Notes: generated from the letters alone by a model not told the origin. DNA of 64,000 nucleotides from Ifrita kowaldi (GCA_013398055.1 VZRS01007427.1:1-64000); one strand, 5' to 3'. Numbered from the stretch's first letter, positions 24,301 to 39,300 are shown. Made by a program: numbers and translations.

Positions 24301-27300
24301 CAGCTCACAGACCTGTCAGGTGTCACTGGGGAGAAACAGCCCTGTGCCATCACAGGCAGCCTCCACAGTGACACAGCGGTGATGGGCTGAATGTCACCCG
24401 GTGTCACACGGTGCCTCTCCAGGGACCGTCCCTCGGCATCACACAGGCTCCTCCCAGCCCCAGTTTGTGGTGCAAGGGAGGGAGGTGGCACAGGCAGATA
24501 CCTCTGCAGCTTCCTGCTCCCTGTGGAATCTCCCTCTCACTTCAGGGAGTCACTGCAGGGGGAAATTTTTAAAGGTATTATGCACCTTATGTGTGTAATT
24601 TGGGGCTGTCAGTCGACTTAGGCTGCTAATGCCTCTGATTTCAACCAGTGCAGTGATCTGGAGGTTAGTCAGATTTGCCCGATGCTTTGAAAATTGCTTG
24701 TTCACTTGGGAAATCCACTCCTGTGTCTCCCTGAGCAGCAGAGAAGGGATGTGTCATTAACAGTCCTGCCCCTGGTAACCAAGCCATGCAACGAGAGCCC
24801 TCAGCCAGGCCCCGGTGGAACCTGGCAGGTGCCATCTGCAGACACTGGCCAGGAGCATCCAAGCAGCTGAGAGGGAGCCACAAGCAGAGAGTGAGACCAT
24901 GAGCAGTCATGTGTTGGGCCATTTATTCTTGAACAGATCAATTTGGGCTCAAGCAGAGAAGACTGAGGACAACCACTGATGTGCTTGGAGCCACATGAGG
25001 ACAGAGTGTGTCAGAGCGAGCTCAGGGAGAGGCAGAGCTCTCCTGTCTAACAGATGTGAGGTGGTGTGAGCAGGGGACACATCACTCCTGTTCCACTCCT
25101 GGGTCCTGGGACGGCACAGCAGCTTCAGGTGTGCTGGGACCCTGCCACCACCCTGCAGGGTGGGCACTGGGCAGGCAGAGCTCACAACCTCACCACCAGC
25201 CCTGTGCTCCTTCCCTGCTCATTGCCAGCACTGCCAACTATTAGACAACACGAAGCCTTTCTGGGTCCCATAGGAGCAGGGTTCATTTGCTCAAATCCCT
25301 ACACATAGCACCAGCATCCACACCCCTGTGTAACTGGAGGAGGGAAAACTGCCCTCGGTGTCAGGGGACAAACCCTGACAAATCAGGACCTGCCACAGCA
25401 CCTGGGCTTCTCGGGGAATCCAGCAATGAAGTGTGGACCTTGTCAGAGCTACACAAGACAAAATCCGCCCACGACAACCTCATTCCATGTTTTTCTTTTC
25501 GATTTGTGCCCTGTCTTTTAATTCCATGATAAGCATTCCCTAACACATAAATCATATAAGTCGGAAGTCCTGGAAGAACCAATTTGGAGCGACTGTCTGG
25601 GTTGATTTCCCATGTAAACACCTTCAGGGCAAAGCTGAGGTGGTGCCACAGAGTCGTTCCCAAGCAGGGGCGCTGGTAGTGAGGGAAGATGTAAGAGACA
25701 AAGGGGCCAAGAGAGATCATAACGTAATGACCATGCCTGCGCCCAGAGGATGAGAATTACAGGGTAATTGGGCAGCAGCTCATTGCTGTGTAAATGCTCA
25801 GTTATTTCTGTTCCCTAAACCACAATCCAGGTTACACGGTAATTACTTTGAGGTTCATTAAGTGTAATTATACAGTAATCTCCAGGAGGCAGTAATCGTG
25901 TTCCAAAGTATCTACCACTTAAGACTTGGTGAGTGTCATGCAGGTAGGAAGCAGTTGCATGGTTTTCAGACTTGAGTGAATTGGAAAGTGGGATGGCCAG
26001 GATAGGGTGAAATGTTACTGTGACAGCCCAAATTGCCTTCCAAGGAGAATGTTGGGCATGCTAGAGGAGAAGTGCTGCACACCCAAAACCCAGCCAGTCT
26101 CCATGGGCACCCTCCAGCCAGCAGCAGGATTGGTGCCTCTGGAGGGCTGCTCCTCCCAGGTTGCCAACAGTGCCCCATGGGTCAAATGAATCCTTTCCCA
26201 GAGGTTAAGCCCATCCTTGGAGAACAAACACAACTCCTGAGATTTCATTCAGACTCAGATGTCTGTTGCAGTTGCCAGGTCAGGGCGGGTAAATTCTACA
26301 CTTGTCATTACAACCAACATAGCTTATTTTATTTGTTTTACTACACAGCAAATTAGACTTAATGCTCAACAGTGCCAGTACCCCTTGCACATCACTTCCG
26401 GCTTTGGCTTATAGATTCCAATGTGGGGTTGACCCCAACCATCAGAAGAAGACCTAAGTCTTCCCACAGACCCCTCTTCCCACTGGTGCCAGTCACAGCA
26501 TGTCCCAGTGGCAGGGAGACCCAGCGTCCCCAGGACAAACACTGAGGGAATGGTCCCCTGATCCCCTCTGCACCACAGGGCGAGGGGACCTGGAGAAGCC
26601 CGTCATGGGACCCACACAACCGACACTGTTCGTGTTTCTTGTCCTTCAAAGAATCCCATTTTGACCTGGAAAGGCAAGAAAAATTACTCAGAGCCAAAGC
26701 CACGGGGGTGAGCTCCTGGCAGACGGGGCCGGAGCCCTCAGGAGATGGGGAGCAGCAGCACTGCCCAGTGCTGGGCACGGGGCACTTGGCAGGGAGGAGT
26801 CCCATGGCAGCAGCCATGGCTTGGACTGGCTCTCACCTGACAGTGCTGCAGGAACGTGTGAGGTTGTGTTTGCAGGCAGTGGCTGGATCAGCATGGTAGG
26901 AAAAACCTGTCTCCCATGTTAACAACCAAATTTCCGTGGCTTCAGAGCACAGATACACGTGGTTGAGTTCCTGCAGAAACATTAATGAATGTTTTTCCCT
27001 TCTCTGTCTTTCAGGGATCTGAACTACAACGAGCTGCTGGAATTCCCCGGGGCTATCAGGACACTGGGCCGACTGCAGGAGCTGTGAGATTTTCTGTTTA
27101 TTCCTTTACAAAACCACTTTCTGTGGGAGAGTGACCAATAAAGCCTCGTGTGTGCTCTGACTTGAGGAGAGCACTCAATCCAAGCCTTTCTTTTCCTTCC
27201 CAGCCCTCTCCACTGCATCAAAGCAGTTTATCCCCTCGATTTCCATCAGCTCTGACCACCTCCCCATCAGCCTCCACACCATGGCTGGTGGAGGGGACTG

Positions 27301-30300
27301 GGAGTCCCTGTCAGCCTTGGAGCAGGTTCCTCCTACAGTTCTTCAGTCTCCTGGGGCATCTATGGGGCTCAAACTCCATCTGTTCTCTGGCTACTTCTGA
27401 TGTCCATTCCCCAGCTTGGGACCACAACCTGGACTTACCCATGTTACTATGAGGCCATTGTTTCTGCAGGCCCTGTGCCACCTCCTGTCATGTGCAGAAA
27501 CTGTTTTATCTCCCTTAGGATAAATTTATAACAGAGAATTTCCAAAGTTTATGACCATTTTAGTGGATAGCTCTCCTTCCTCTAACTGGTCAGCCTGGGA
27601 GACACTAAAAATAAACCATCCCACTTATCACCCACAAAGGTAGAAGCCCCAGGGTGGGGTCAGTTGATGTGGATCCACAGTTCTTGTGTCACACTGGTGC
27701 CAGGCTGGGGTGGGACAAAAGCAGCTGCTCTCGTGTTTCTGGGAGCCTTGGAGTAAAAATCTGACACTAGTTTTTTCTTTACTGGAAGAATTCTCATGAG
27801 ATTTCTCTGTCCAGCCCAGATACCATCATTACTCTCACCTTCAAAATGAGAATAAGATCCTTAATCCCCTTTGAGATGGCTTTTGAAATGCCTGTCACTA
27901 AAGAAGAGGCAAATTCCAAACAGTCATCAACTAATCACCTGCTCAGACTCCTCTGGGATAAACAACCTGGGCATCACCCAGAGCCTGGTCCTACTCCTGG
28001 ACACAGGAACCTGTGGCTGCCTTTGCTGTACAGGAGGTCAGGCTGTGGCCACAGAGCTCTCTTCTGCTGCAAAAACTTGCTGATATAAATTTTCTCAAGC
28101 ATAACCAAAAATATCCCAGCTACACCTGCAAATCCTTTGAAGTCACGTGAGCCGGTAATTCCTGGCGCGCTCTGGTTGGCAGCTGTGGAGCTGTGATGGA
28201 GACCATCCATAAAAACTGTAGTTCCTGGAGGGTAGAAAATTTTGTCTTTGGCTTGTTCCTGTTTCCTGATCTGTAAAGTGTTAAACCTTAAGTCCTTGTA
28301 TCCTTGGTGGGGTCGGTGGAGCCACATATGGAGTACCCACAGAGTAAACGCAGCAGATTTTGTCCTGCCAGACCACAGACCTTGTTCACCTGCTGGGATG
28401 ATGCTGCACCTGGGAAGGAGCCTACATCTCCTATTTGATTTGTATTTTGAAGGCTCTCTGGCTTTAAAAGTGATGAGGAAAGAAGGTTAAGTTAATTAAT
28501 ATCAAGATATTTGTTTCTCCCAACAGCGGTTTTCATAACAACAACATCAAAGCTATTCCAGAGAACGCATTTGTTGGGAATCCCCTCCTCCAAACAATGT
28601 AAGAAAATCAAATAATGTTTCCTACATCTTTATCTTACCCAGAAAGGGGCATTTCCTGATGTCTTGGGTTGGGATTTCTGACAGTGGTCAGCATGACAAC
28701 AATCTGATATTTGCTATCCATGTGCCAGGGCAGGCTGAAATTGCTCCTTCTCAGCTCCTTTTTGGAATTGCTGTGGGTTCTCCTTTCCCTGCAGCACAGG
28801 CTGATAGCAAGGAAGGAACAAAATGCAGGTGGTCTGCATGGAAACCGTCTAAGCCCTGGTTGACATCTGCTGGTGTTTATTCCTTGTGCTCAGAAAAGCT
28901 GCTGCATGTGTCAGAGAGCTGGGGTCCCAGGGCCTTGTGTGTCTGCCCCAGACCTGCACACACAAAGCTCTGCACGTAAATACACCCAGCTGTCAGCTCA
29001 TTCCTCCTCTGACCCAGGCACAGGTAGTGATTTTGGATACTTCTCTGAACCACACAGATACTCAAAACCGTGACAAGTGACAAAAGCTCTGCTTGTCCAA
29101 ACTGGACTTAAATTATAGAAATACCAGTATCTAGAAAGCTGTGGTGACACTAGCTGAAACCATTCACTGCTCCAGCCAGAACAACCAGCCTCATGCCCAT
29201 CTCCCTTGGGCAGCATCCACAGAGTGATGATGGGGGCCCACACACCCAGAACGTTCATCTCTCCATTGGATCTGCCCATCTCAAGTCTCTCACAGTTTGT
29301 GGGGGGAAGTGCTTCTTGTAGGAGGTGACTCAACTCCTCCGGTATCTCTCTGGGTCCTAGAAGAGCTCTCTTCTCTCCACTGACTGTGACAAGTGGGAAA
29401 GCAGCTGCTGCTGCTGCAGGTGTGTGAGACCCGAGGAGGTGTCCTCCAGTGCAAGGTGTTTCTCAGTAGGATTGAAGGAGGGCTTTACACCTTTTTAGCC
29501 CCTCTGGTTCAGCAGGACCCCAAAGGGCCCATTCAGAGCAGCAGGAGACCTCAGTTGTACCAATGTCCAGCAGAAACAGGCCAGTGGGAGAGCCTGTGGC
29601 TATCTGGGAACAAGACTTGCCCACAGCACAGCACCACCTCGTGCATGGCTTGCTGCTGGTAGCTCTGAGGCTCCTGACCTGTAACAGCATCTTCTCTTCG
29701 TGTGCGGCAGACTCTGACCAGTTCCTCTTTCCCATTGCAGCCATTTTTACGACAATCCCATCCAGTTTGTTGGACAGTCTGCTTTCCAGTACTTGCCAAA
29801 GCTCCACACTCTGTAAGTTCACCAAGCACATCCTCAGAGAGCTAACATCCAAGCTCCAAGGCCTGTGTACTGGGCACCTTTGTGGCCTCCTCCCTCCCTT
29901 TTTTCAGGAGCCCCTGTGCCAGCAAAGGACCATGAAGCCACTCTGTTGGCCAGCCCCAAAGGCTACTCCAAGGAATAGACACTGCAGGTGTTTTCTTTTG
30001 AGGAAGGATAATTTTGAAAAGGGCATTTTGGAGGCAGCCACTAATTCCTCCTCCCCACACAGCTGACAGGCACTGAGGCCTTCCAGGGTCTCCACAGCTG
30101 TGCCAGGAGCAGCAAAGACCTCACACACAAGTGCCACAGCTTTTGCTGCTGTAGCGTGGTTGCCCAAATAGAAGGACACTGAAGGCATCTGCCTTCCTCC
30201 ACAAGACGGAGAAGTGGAGGAACACATGTCCCAACACCATGGCACAAATCCTATCACTGGGCAGCCAGCAGTGGCAGTGCTTTCCCCACATGTTTGGCCC

Positions 30301-33300
30301 TAGGCCTGCCCCAGGGCCAGCAGCACAGGCTGGGCACCACCTGAACCACAACAGCTGCCCCACGCTGGCTTTTCAGCCAACCTGTTATGGCACAGCACTA
30401 AGAAAACAGAGGCAGAGGCAACCTCATAAATCTCTATTTATAAGCCTCACCCAGGCACATAAAATAAATCATTCAAATAGCCCTGCATTCTTTAGATCCA
30501 AATGCACAGACCTGGGGAGGCTTGGGTGGGATGCCCTGCTTACATTCCCCGTGGTAATTGCTTGGGGTTTTTCTATTTAATTTGGGTAGACATCATGCCA
30601 AGAATGTCAGTGGCTGGGAGAGGCTTTGAGCTTGCCAAGCCTCCTTGCACAGAAGTTCCCAGCTCCGTCTCGCTGTGTCTGCACGGCGTGAGGCGTCTGC
30701 TCCAGCCACAGGGACACGCTGGGTCTGGGCCTCTCATCCCCACATCTGGGTGTGAGGAAGCAGATTTGCCACTGTGGCTGGTGGGACTGGAACCTTGGGC
30801 AGTTGCCCTTGCCTCCAGGTCTCTGCCCACCTCACTTCCCACTCATTTCTCTGCAGGTCACTCAATGGAGCAACAGACATCAGGGAATTCCCGGACCTTA
30901 AAGGCACCACCAGCCTAGAAGTTTTGTGAGTGGCACCTCTCTCCCTTTTACCCTGCTAGCTGTGCTCTTCCTCCTTCAAGGTGGTCCAGGCTGTTTCAGT
31001 GAGGACAACTTTCCTAGTGCTGTGCAGTATTCAGCTCTGCCTCTCCCTGGTCACTCACCCTTCTGCTTCGTTTCACCCCTGTGGCTCCTGAACGCAGCTT
31101 TCCTCCCCGTGAGTGGCTCTCTCAGTACTCTTGAGTGTGCTCCAATCTTTTTTTTTTTTCCTTCTTTCCCTCATGCATCTGTGAAGGAGTGAACCTCTGA
31201 GTGCAGTGCTTCTGCTGAGCCCCAGGGTCTCTGCCCATACTGGAACCAGCACCGTGGTGCAGTTCAGAAAACATCTGCCACCCATGCTGGGGCTCCTGCA
31301 ACCACTCTGGTCCCCTCCTCACCCCACCAGGCCCCGGAGAGCAGGGCCTTGGAGGACACGCTGCCTCTGGCCACACACGGTTCTCCTCTCTCGGGCACTG
31401 GTCCCCATGCTGTGCCCAAACTGGGAGCACCCCAGGCCAGGGTGTGACCTGGCCGTGCCGTGTCTCGGGGACACTGGGACACACCATCCATCCCTCATCC
31501 ACAGGCTTCTGAGGCAGTCCTGGCTCCAGGCCTGCCCAGCCTGGGCGATGGGAGCTGGGATGGCAGATCATGACAGAGGGCACTGCCACCTGCCCCCAGC
31601 AAGGCCAAGGACAGCTGTGAATTCAGCACTCAGCAGTGGCCCAGAACTCTTCACAGGCACATTCACCTTAGCCAGGCCCAGCAGCAGTGCCTGTTTCCAA
31701 AACTGCCAGGCAGTTTTTTATCCTCTCCAGGTATTTCATTGCCCCATTGATATTGTCTCCTCTGCCACTATCTGGGACTGCAGCTGGGCTTCTGGGTCAC
31801 ACAGTCTGGGCAGTGGCTGTCAGCAACACCATTTCTTCTCTCTCCTCCATGCCTCTAGGACCTTGACCCGGGCAGGCATCCATTTCCTCCCCAGAAGGAT
31901 GTGCCAGCAGCTGCCCAGCCTCCGAGTGCTGTGAGTAACGTGTGTCTCTGTCCTGCCTGGTCCTTAAAAAATGCCGTCAGGAACTGGGCTTTCCTTTTGT
32001 CTAGCTCAGGGAGAGGACCAGCTGTGGAAGACCGTCCTGTGGTTCTTGTTCCCATTATCTTTTCCACGCAGAAATCACCACCTTCTTAATCACTTCCTTG
32101 AGCTCTTGCTTGTTCTTGAACTTGCTGCTTCATCCCAGCATGAGGCTCTGGTCTCAGGGCTGCAGTCAGGCACATCCTCCTTGCTCTGCACCAGTAGGAA
32201 CTGTCCCCCACCCCACGCAAAGAGAGTAGAGAGGGTACAGAAGGAGGTGGGTAAGAATGGCCACAGCATTTCAGAGCTCCCAGCTATGCTGAAGCTCCTA
32301 GCCCAAAAACAAGGGGGAAATCACATTCACCCTCTGCCCCAGTCTTGCCTTATTGCAGTTGGAGCTCCAGCAAGTGCCATCATCTGGAGGAAGGATCCCA
32401 GGAGGGATCAGGTCTGACCTGATGGAGACCTGCACATTTCCTCATGAGGGGCAGCAGAGCCAGATCAGGGTTTTGCTCAGTATCTGTTTCTTTGGCTCTG
32501 CCTGCTTAGGCAGGCACTGAATGCTGCTGGGGGGTCATGCTTTCTCCTTTAGCTTGGTACGTGATGAAATCGACGTCTCAGAAAGATTCTGCATCATCTC
32601 AGGAATCACACCCCTGGTTCCTGAGATCCCCGACTATGTCTGCAGTCAAAGACATCCTCAGGAAATGAGTCATGAGCCAGATTTATACAAGTTTGCAGCC
32701 TTAGGGCAACAGGAGGCTTGCCTCCCATCAGTCTTTATACAAGCAAGCTGAAAAAGAAAACAAGTTTGTTCCAGGAAAGCAACAGGAGTGAATTCTTGAT
32801 CACAGAAATTGGAAACAAGAGTAAAGCACAAAAATAAAAGAAGACAATTTGTAACTTAGGAGATTACAGGCTTTTGGTTCCAGCTGTTCCTGCAGAGAAG
32901 ATCTCTCATCTTTAGACATCTGGACCAATTCAATGGATGACTTGCTATGAAAGTGCAGCCTTTGGACTGGCCCAGGCTCTCGGGTCCCAAACCTCTGTTT
33001 ATGTTTGCAAGTTATCAGTTTGCAAACCCTCGCAGCAGAGCCTGTTCTTGGTGCCTATCCCCTCCGTGTGGGAGGGTTTTATTGGGACACACCACCTCGT
33101 TCCTTGCTCCTTGTTCCTCTTCCCTAGTGAGCTTTCCTGACATTAATTGCATTGCTTTCAGAGTTTGGAGAGAGAGTATGTGGGCCAGTGTTTGTGCATG
33201 TTTACATCTCTCTTGCCTTTGAAATGCCTTGGCCCCCTGTCCCCACAAACCCTGGGGTTGTTCTCTGCCTTGGCAGCCACAGGAGCTACGACTGTGACAC

Positions 33301-36300
33301 ATCTGAGCATGGATGACCCAGTTAAAGCCGCATTTCTGGCCTCACCCCACAGTGTGGATTCTCTGCAGGGATCCTGCATGGGGGCTGTAGAGCCACTGCA
33401 GGGGCAGAGGGTCACGGCCATCCTGGGGTGCCACCCGTGCTGAACCCAGCACACGCAGGCAGGGCAGCCTTGGCACCAACCTGGCATCATCCTGCTGCTT
33501 CCATACAGAGCTTCTGCTCAGGGTGGAGATTTCTTATAATCATGGTACATCCTGAGCTGGAAGGGACCCACAAGGATCATTGAGTCCAGCTCCTGGCTCT
33601 GCACAGGACACCCCAACAATCCCACCCTGTGCCTTAGAGAGTTGTCCAAATGCTCCTTGAGCTCTGGAAGATTTGTCTTCCTTCTCCGGCAGAAATAGGC
33701 AAAACTCCCCTGAGCAGAGCTGAAGTCCCTCGATGCCATCAGCACCCTCATCCTGGGATGTTCCCAACAGAGCATGAGTGACTGGGGCTGCTCTGTTTCT
33801 GGATTCTGGGCTGCACCTGGTTACCCTCACTCTGGAGGAACCAGAAATAACTCCTGGGGCTGGTTCTCCCCCATCACTGTTAGCTAAGCCACAGCCCTGT
33901 CAAGCCCAATGGATTGACACAGGGACCAGGGATAAGTGACTGATGCCAAGGCTCTTTCTCCACACTGGGTGACAGCCTCCAGAACCAAGCAAAAACCTTT
34001 TAGTTGCTTTTCCCTCCCTCCTCCTCTCCACCATGTAAAACTGGTGGTGAGGGAGTTGGCAAAAAAAAAAAAATAATTGAAATATTTTAGGAGCAATCTA
34101 TTGGCAGAAAGATGGAAACTGAGTTTGGAAAGTCGACAGAGAAACCACATACAAAACTTTACCCTGGGGCAAATTTCCCTTGAACAACCACAAATCCAGT
34201 CTCTGCTGGTGGGGGAAAGAGCTGGATTTAAACATTACTCCTTACCCAGCCTGTTTCAGCTTCAATAAATTCTCATTAAGCTGTGCCAGGGTGGGTTATC
34301 CTGTGACTATCGAGCCAGTCTACTCTAGATGCTGACATGACACTGGGCCAGTGGGAAGAGGAGTTTGCTGCAAACTGCTTTCAAATGACAGCACTTGAAA
34401 GAACGGGGACCAGAGGTTTTCAAAGTCTGTAGTGTCCTGAACCAAATCCCTGCCAAAGCCACAACCCCTTCTCTAACCTTGGGAGAAAGCCAGGAAAGGC
34501 TGAGTGGGGAGCAGGCAATGGGCAGTGGGTTTGCTGTGCCAGGAGGAAGGAGAGCAGCTGGCTGGTCAAAACCTCCCTGGGCTTTGCAGTCACATCTGCA
34601 GCTTCTGGGAGCTCTGGCAGAAATCTCTCTCTGCTGTGCCCACAGAAAGCCAGGCTGGGCACGGCAGGAGTGGCACACAGCTGGGTGGTTTCACAGGTGG
34701 GTTTCACAGCTGACCTGAGCTGGGGAGGACAAGCCCAGCTGTACGAGCGGCTCCATCAGCCCACAGAATGTGCTGCAGGGAGCTGGGCTGGGGATGGACG
34801 AGTGGGTAAATCATGGGGCAACCCTTGCCTTGCACAGAGACACCCAGAGCCAGCATCAGGTGCAGAGTGGAGATCCCACTCACCGGGGCTGCCGGAAGTG
34901 GAGCTGTGCAGAATGAAGTGAGGTCACCTCACTCTCCAGCTGTACCTGCCTTCCAAGGGAGGGCTCAGGGGCACTGGCTTTTGATCCCAACATTCCTGTA
35001 CTGTCCTTCCCCTGCAGAGAGCTGTCACACAACCAAATCGAAGAGCTGCCCAGTTTCCATCAGTGCCAGCAGCTGGAGGAGCTGTGAGTATGGAGATGTC
35101 CTTGTTCGTACTGTGCTCTGGGGGAAAAGGGCCATTCTGAGGAGAGGGGCAGTTCCCACACACAAAACTCCATAAGCACTGGGAAAGTTGGGCATTATAA
35201 CTCACTGCTTGGAGGGCAAATACTCCACTCTTTGCCCCTGTGCACATACAGAATAAAAATACGCTCCCTGTGCACAGGAGCTGAATTCACTCAGGTCCTT
35301 TCAGAGGTCCCAGACACTTCAAACACAAGTAGGATGTGACAGCACTGAATTCACTTCACTAGCTCCAGTCCCACTATGAACTAATCAAGAATGGGGGTTT
35401 ATGTCCACTACAAATGTCTTCTGCTTCAAGGAGGGGTGCCATGCCATGGGCACAAAGCAGCTCTTATCCACCCTGCCCAGGGCCAGCCCCTCCTGAGAGA
35501 AGGGGGATTCTTTCCTCAGGTGTAGCACTTGAATTGGGTCCTCTCCAGGCCCGGGGAGGCACCACTGTGGCTCTGAGACAAAGCTGTTCACATCCAGCTC
35601 AGAGTGTCTGCAGATGTGGCCCTACACTTCAAATAGAACACAAGATCTTGGCCTTTTTGAGAAAAACTTAAAAAAAAAAATAGACTCCATGATTTTTTGT
35701 AGAGTTCTGCTGCCTGGAAGAACAGATGTATGGGAGCATCATCCCCACAAAAAACCCCACAGGAGAGGTTGTCCCTGCTCTCTGCAGCACCCCAGCCTGG
35801 ATAGCTGTCCAGCCTTAGCAAACTGAACATTAAGACACTGTGAAACCATGTGAAAACAAGAGTTACACAGCCCCTGCTGCCTTTTATGGCAGCTGTGAGA
35901 GTACCCCCAGGAAAACATTTGAAAAACATAGAAAGCACACCAAAAAAAGACAGATGTTCAAAATTCCAAACCTGTAGTTTCACACATTCTGCATAAGTTC
36001 CTTCTTACAAAATTTTATAATATGCCAAACTCAGACTTAACATTAATATGAAACCACAATAAATCCCAGTTTCTGGCTACTGAAGTCAAACAGATTATAC
36101 CTTCAATTAATATTTTTTTACAGAATGAGTATTTGGTCCGTTAACCCCAAAGTTGTTGTCCTGTAAGCCCCACCCCCACCAAGCATCAGCATTCCTGATG
36201 GTTTGAAACAAGTCTGGTGGTGCCTGGTGGTACAAGTGGCACACAAACAGCTCAGGTGTGCCACAGCTCTGCTGTAAGTGCCGCTGTGCAGAGCTTCACC

Positions 36301-39300
36301 TGCACCACACAGGTCATCCCTCACAGCTAAACACCCCTAAATTATTTTTCTCCACCTTGCTCCAATACCCCTTCTACCCAAACACCACTTCTTCCAATCA
36401 GTGAGACCCCCAAATTTGTGCCCAGAGCTTCCAGTGGCCCTCACATGAAATCTTGGCTAGAGGTAGGAGCGATGCCAGCCTGGTGACGTGGGGCACCAAG
36501 GGACCAGCCTCCAGTGCCCACCTTTGGAACAGGAGCTCGTGGCTGAATGAGGGGCCTCATGTGAGATGAGTCAAGATAATTTCTGAGTCTAAAGGCAGGT
36601 TAACTGCCTGAAAAATGCCCAGGGAGCTGCTGGAGGTCGAGCACCAGGCAGTGCCTGTCTCCCCTTGCAGAAGGTCACCGATGGGGATGCTGCTTCTGCA
36701 GGTCTGGGAATTCATGATGGGCGTTCTGCAGGAATCTTAATAAGTATTCCCCATTGTGTCACACTAGGGAAAACAAAACGGAGGAACTGAGCCTTTCCCA
36801 CAAGGCTCATGGTTGGAGCACCCAGGATGTCTCTTGAGGGTGTGGGGAGTGTAAGGTCAGTCAGCAGAGTCTGTGTGAACTCTCACCCTGCTCTTTCCCC
36901 TTCCCCAGGGGATGAAGGAGACAGCTGGAAAGAAGGTGTGGAGGGCTGAGGCACTTCATGTGCTGATGTGGATGGTGGGTTCTACAAGACATCAAGATTT
37001 TTCTTCATGAAACACTGAGATGCCTTCAGCCCTTAAACCTCCTTCATCTTCACCAAGGCAAAGGGCAGCACCACATGGTCCTTCCTGAAGGGTCACACAG
37101 AACTGGTTGCTGATCACTGGCTCCAAGCTCTCAGCTTTTCCTCTGGAAAAAGCAGTTTGGAGGCTTAGGGCAGAGCAGAGTGGGAAAGCAGTGTGGATTT
37201 GGAGTTAACAGGGCACCTTCGGCCACTGCACATCAACAGTTCTTTACTGAGTCATGATGGCATCGAAAGCAGAGGCTGTCTGAGCCCTGGAGCTGCCTGG
37301 AGGAGAGAATGGCTTTAACATGTCTTGCTGCTCATCCTGTTTAACTCTTTAAATAAGAGCAGGTCTCCCAAGCACAGCAACTTCCACTGTGACAGTCTGC
37401 ACCTGCTGCATCGGGACAAAGATCTCTGTAAAGTTGGAACGCTGCCTTCAGCTCTCTTCTCAAAGCAGTTTCTGTTTTTCCAGTGGTCTCCAGCACAACA
37501 AGATCCACGAGATCAGAGCAGACACCTTCGTGCAGCTGCTGGCCCTGCGCTCCATGCAAGTATTGTGTGCCAGGGGACCAGCTGGGGTCATGCTGGGGAG
37601 GGGGAGCTGTGAACCCAGATGGGCTGTGGGAAGCTCCCAACCCCGCTGCCTCTGCCTCTGCTGGGAGGCTTTTCTGTTGAGTGCCTCTTCCATTCCACCT
37701 TAGGGAAGAAGAGGGCACAAACCATTCTTTTGGCTCCCCCTGTGCCTGCAGACCCCCCCTCCTTACCTGTCCCCCTCGTGCCCACACCCCACACGCTCTC
37801 ACCCCGCGCTGCAGCTCTGCCAAAGCAGAGCCCACATCACAGACAGGCCTCCTGAACGCCGGGAGGAACTCAGGGCAGGGACCCACCCCGGTGTACCTGA
37901 GCTCCAGCACCCCTTGTGCTACCCAGGCTGGCCCTGGGCCGTGCACTCCTGGAACATCCATGCAGAGCATCCTGTTTGGTTCGAAAGTTCCTCCCCACAA
38001 CTCCAAAGCTTGTGTTCCATGTACCAAGGGCACCCAAGCACGCACTTCCCACGCACACAGAGTGACCTCCTGAGTGCTTGGCACCTTGCAGAGCTGGCAA
38101 GGCCCTAAAGGGCACGATTGTCTCTGTGGCATCCGGGGACAGCCCTGACGGTCTTTATTTGCTGTTCTGTTAGGCAGTGAACTAAATCACAAAGAATCTT
38201 TTCCCATGGTGCAGCAATGTGAGTGCCATTTAATAGCCCAGCATTCCCAGGATCCCGTGAGTGTCACGTACACCGTGTTTACAACTGCCCGGGAACCCTG
38301 AGGCGTCACAGGCGACACTGCAGACACTCATGGAAACATGAGCGTGCTGCTCCAGCCCACAGTCACACACACACAGCTGAGCAAGCTCCGGCGTGACCTT
38401 TGGGTATGTTCTGGTCCCTGTGGGGAGGATTCATCCCACCCAATTTCACACACATCTGATTGCTCAGTCATTGGCTCCCTTAGAGCTGCAGAGATGAAGG
38501 TTGTCCCGTAGGCAGCCTTAGGGCAAGAAATGTGTCCCAGTTTGCCGGTTTCCTCTGCACTGGTGACAGAGGGACTGGAGCACTCCCACTTGGATGGAGG
38601 CAGAACTTATTGAGGGGACTCAGTGAACCCAAAGCACCTGTACATGGCAGGAGACATTCTAAAATCACCTTCCCCAGACCCCTGGCCCGATGTGCCCTTG
38701 CTGCACCAAGCACTGCAACTGCACTGGGGATGCTCTGGCACTAAGGCATGACCTGTTTGGCACGTTGGCATAAAATTCCCAAATTTACAGAAATTAAGCC
38801 AGAAAAGAACCTTTCCCATTGGTCTCTTCCCATCGGTCTCAGCAGAGGAGCTCCTCCAAGGCAAACTCTTGTGCTCTCTGTTGGAAACCACCCATCTACA
38901 GACCCATACTTGTCTGTGGGGAGCTGCAATGGGACAGAACTTGCTGCTGACCAAGGGGCTGCAGATCCCACCTGTGCTCCCACCAGGGCCCTTGGCCAAG
39001 CCAGTGCCAGCAGCTTCACTGCCCTGCTCTGCTCTCTTCTTAATGGTGTGTCCTTGCCTTGCAGAGACCTGAGCTGGAATTACATCCAGTTTATTCACCC
39101 AGAAGCCTTTGTGACCCTGCACTCCCTCACCAAGCTGTAAGTTGCAGGGATATTTCTTTCACAGTGAGCCATGGACAGGAGGTGTCTGAGGACCTCAGAC
39201 TGACTCCCCGGGCTACCAGAACACTTGGGATTTAGAAGGTGGAAGACTGATGTGCTGAGGTGCATGTCTCAGCACTGATGTGGACAGAAAAAATCCCAGG

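Larger units (their letters stand above)
12455..27014 (+). other. LGR6 intron 6 (14.6 kb)
   Basis: The largest intron in the window, and mostly unique sequence. Recognisable repeats are plus-strand CR1 tails at 13071, 16558 and 21652. One unresolved base sits at 14477. An AT-rich block at about 22070-22420 and another at about 25730-25910 look different from their surroundings and could be regulatory. No additional exon is evident. Confidence 0.7.

Noticed and set aside
31206..31934. 242-codon plus-strand frame ending in exon 11
   Set aside because: Only the last 24 codons are LGR6. The rest is intron 10 that happens to be open; it lacks repeat pattern and the exon has a good acceptor at 31857-31858.
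37341..38132. 263-codon minus-strand frame across exon 13
   Set aside because: It runs antisense over an LGR6 exon and GC-rich intron, has no recognisable domain and is explained by low stop frequency in GC-rich DNA.
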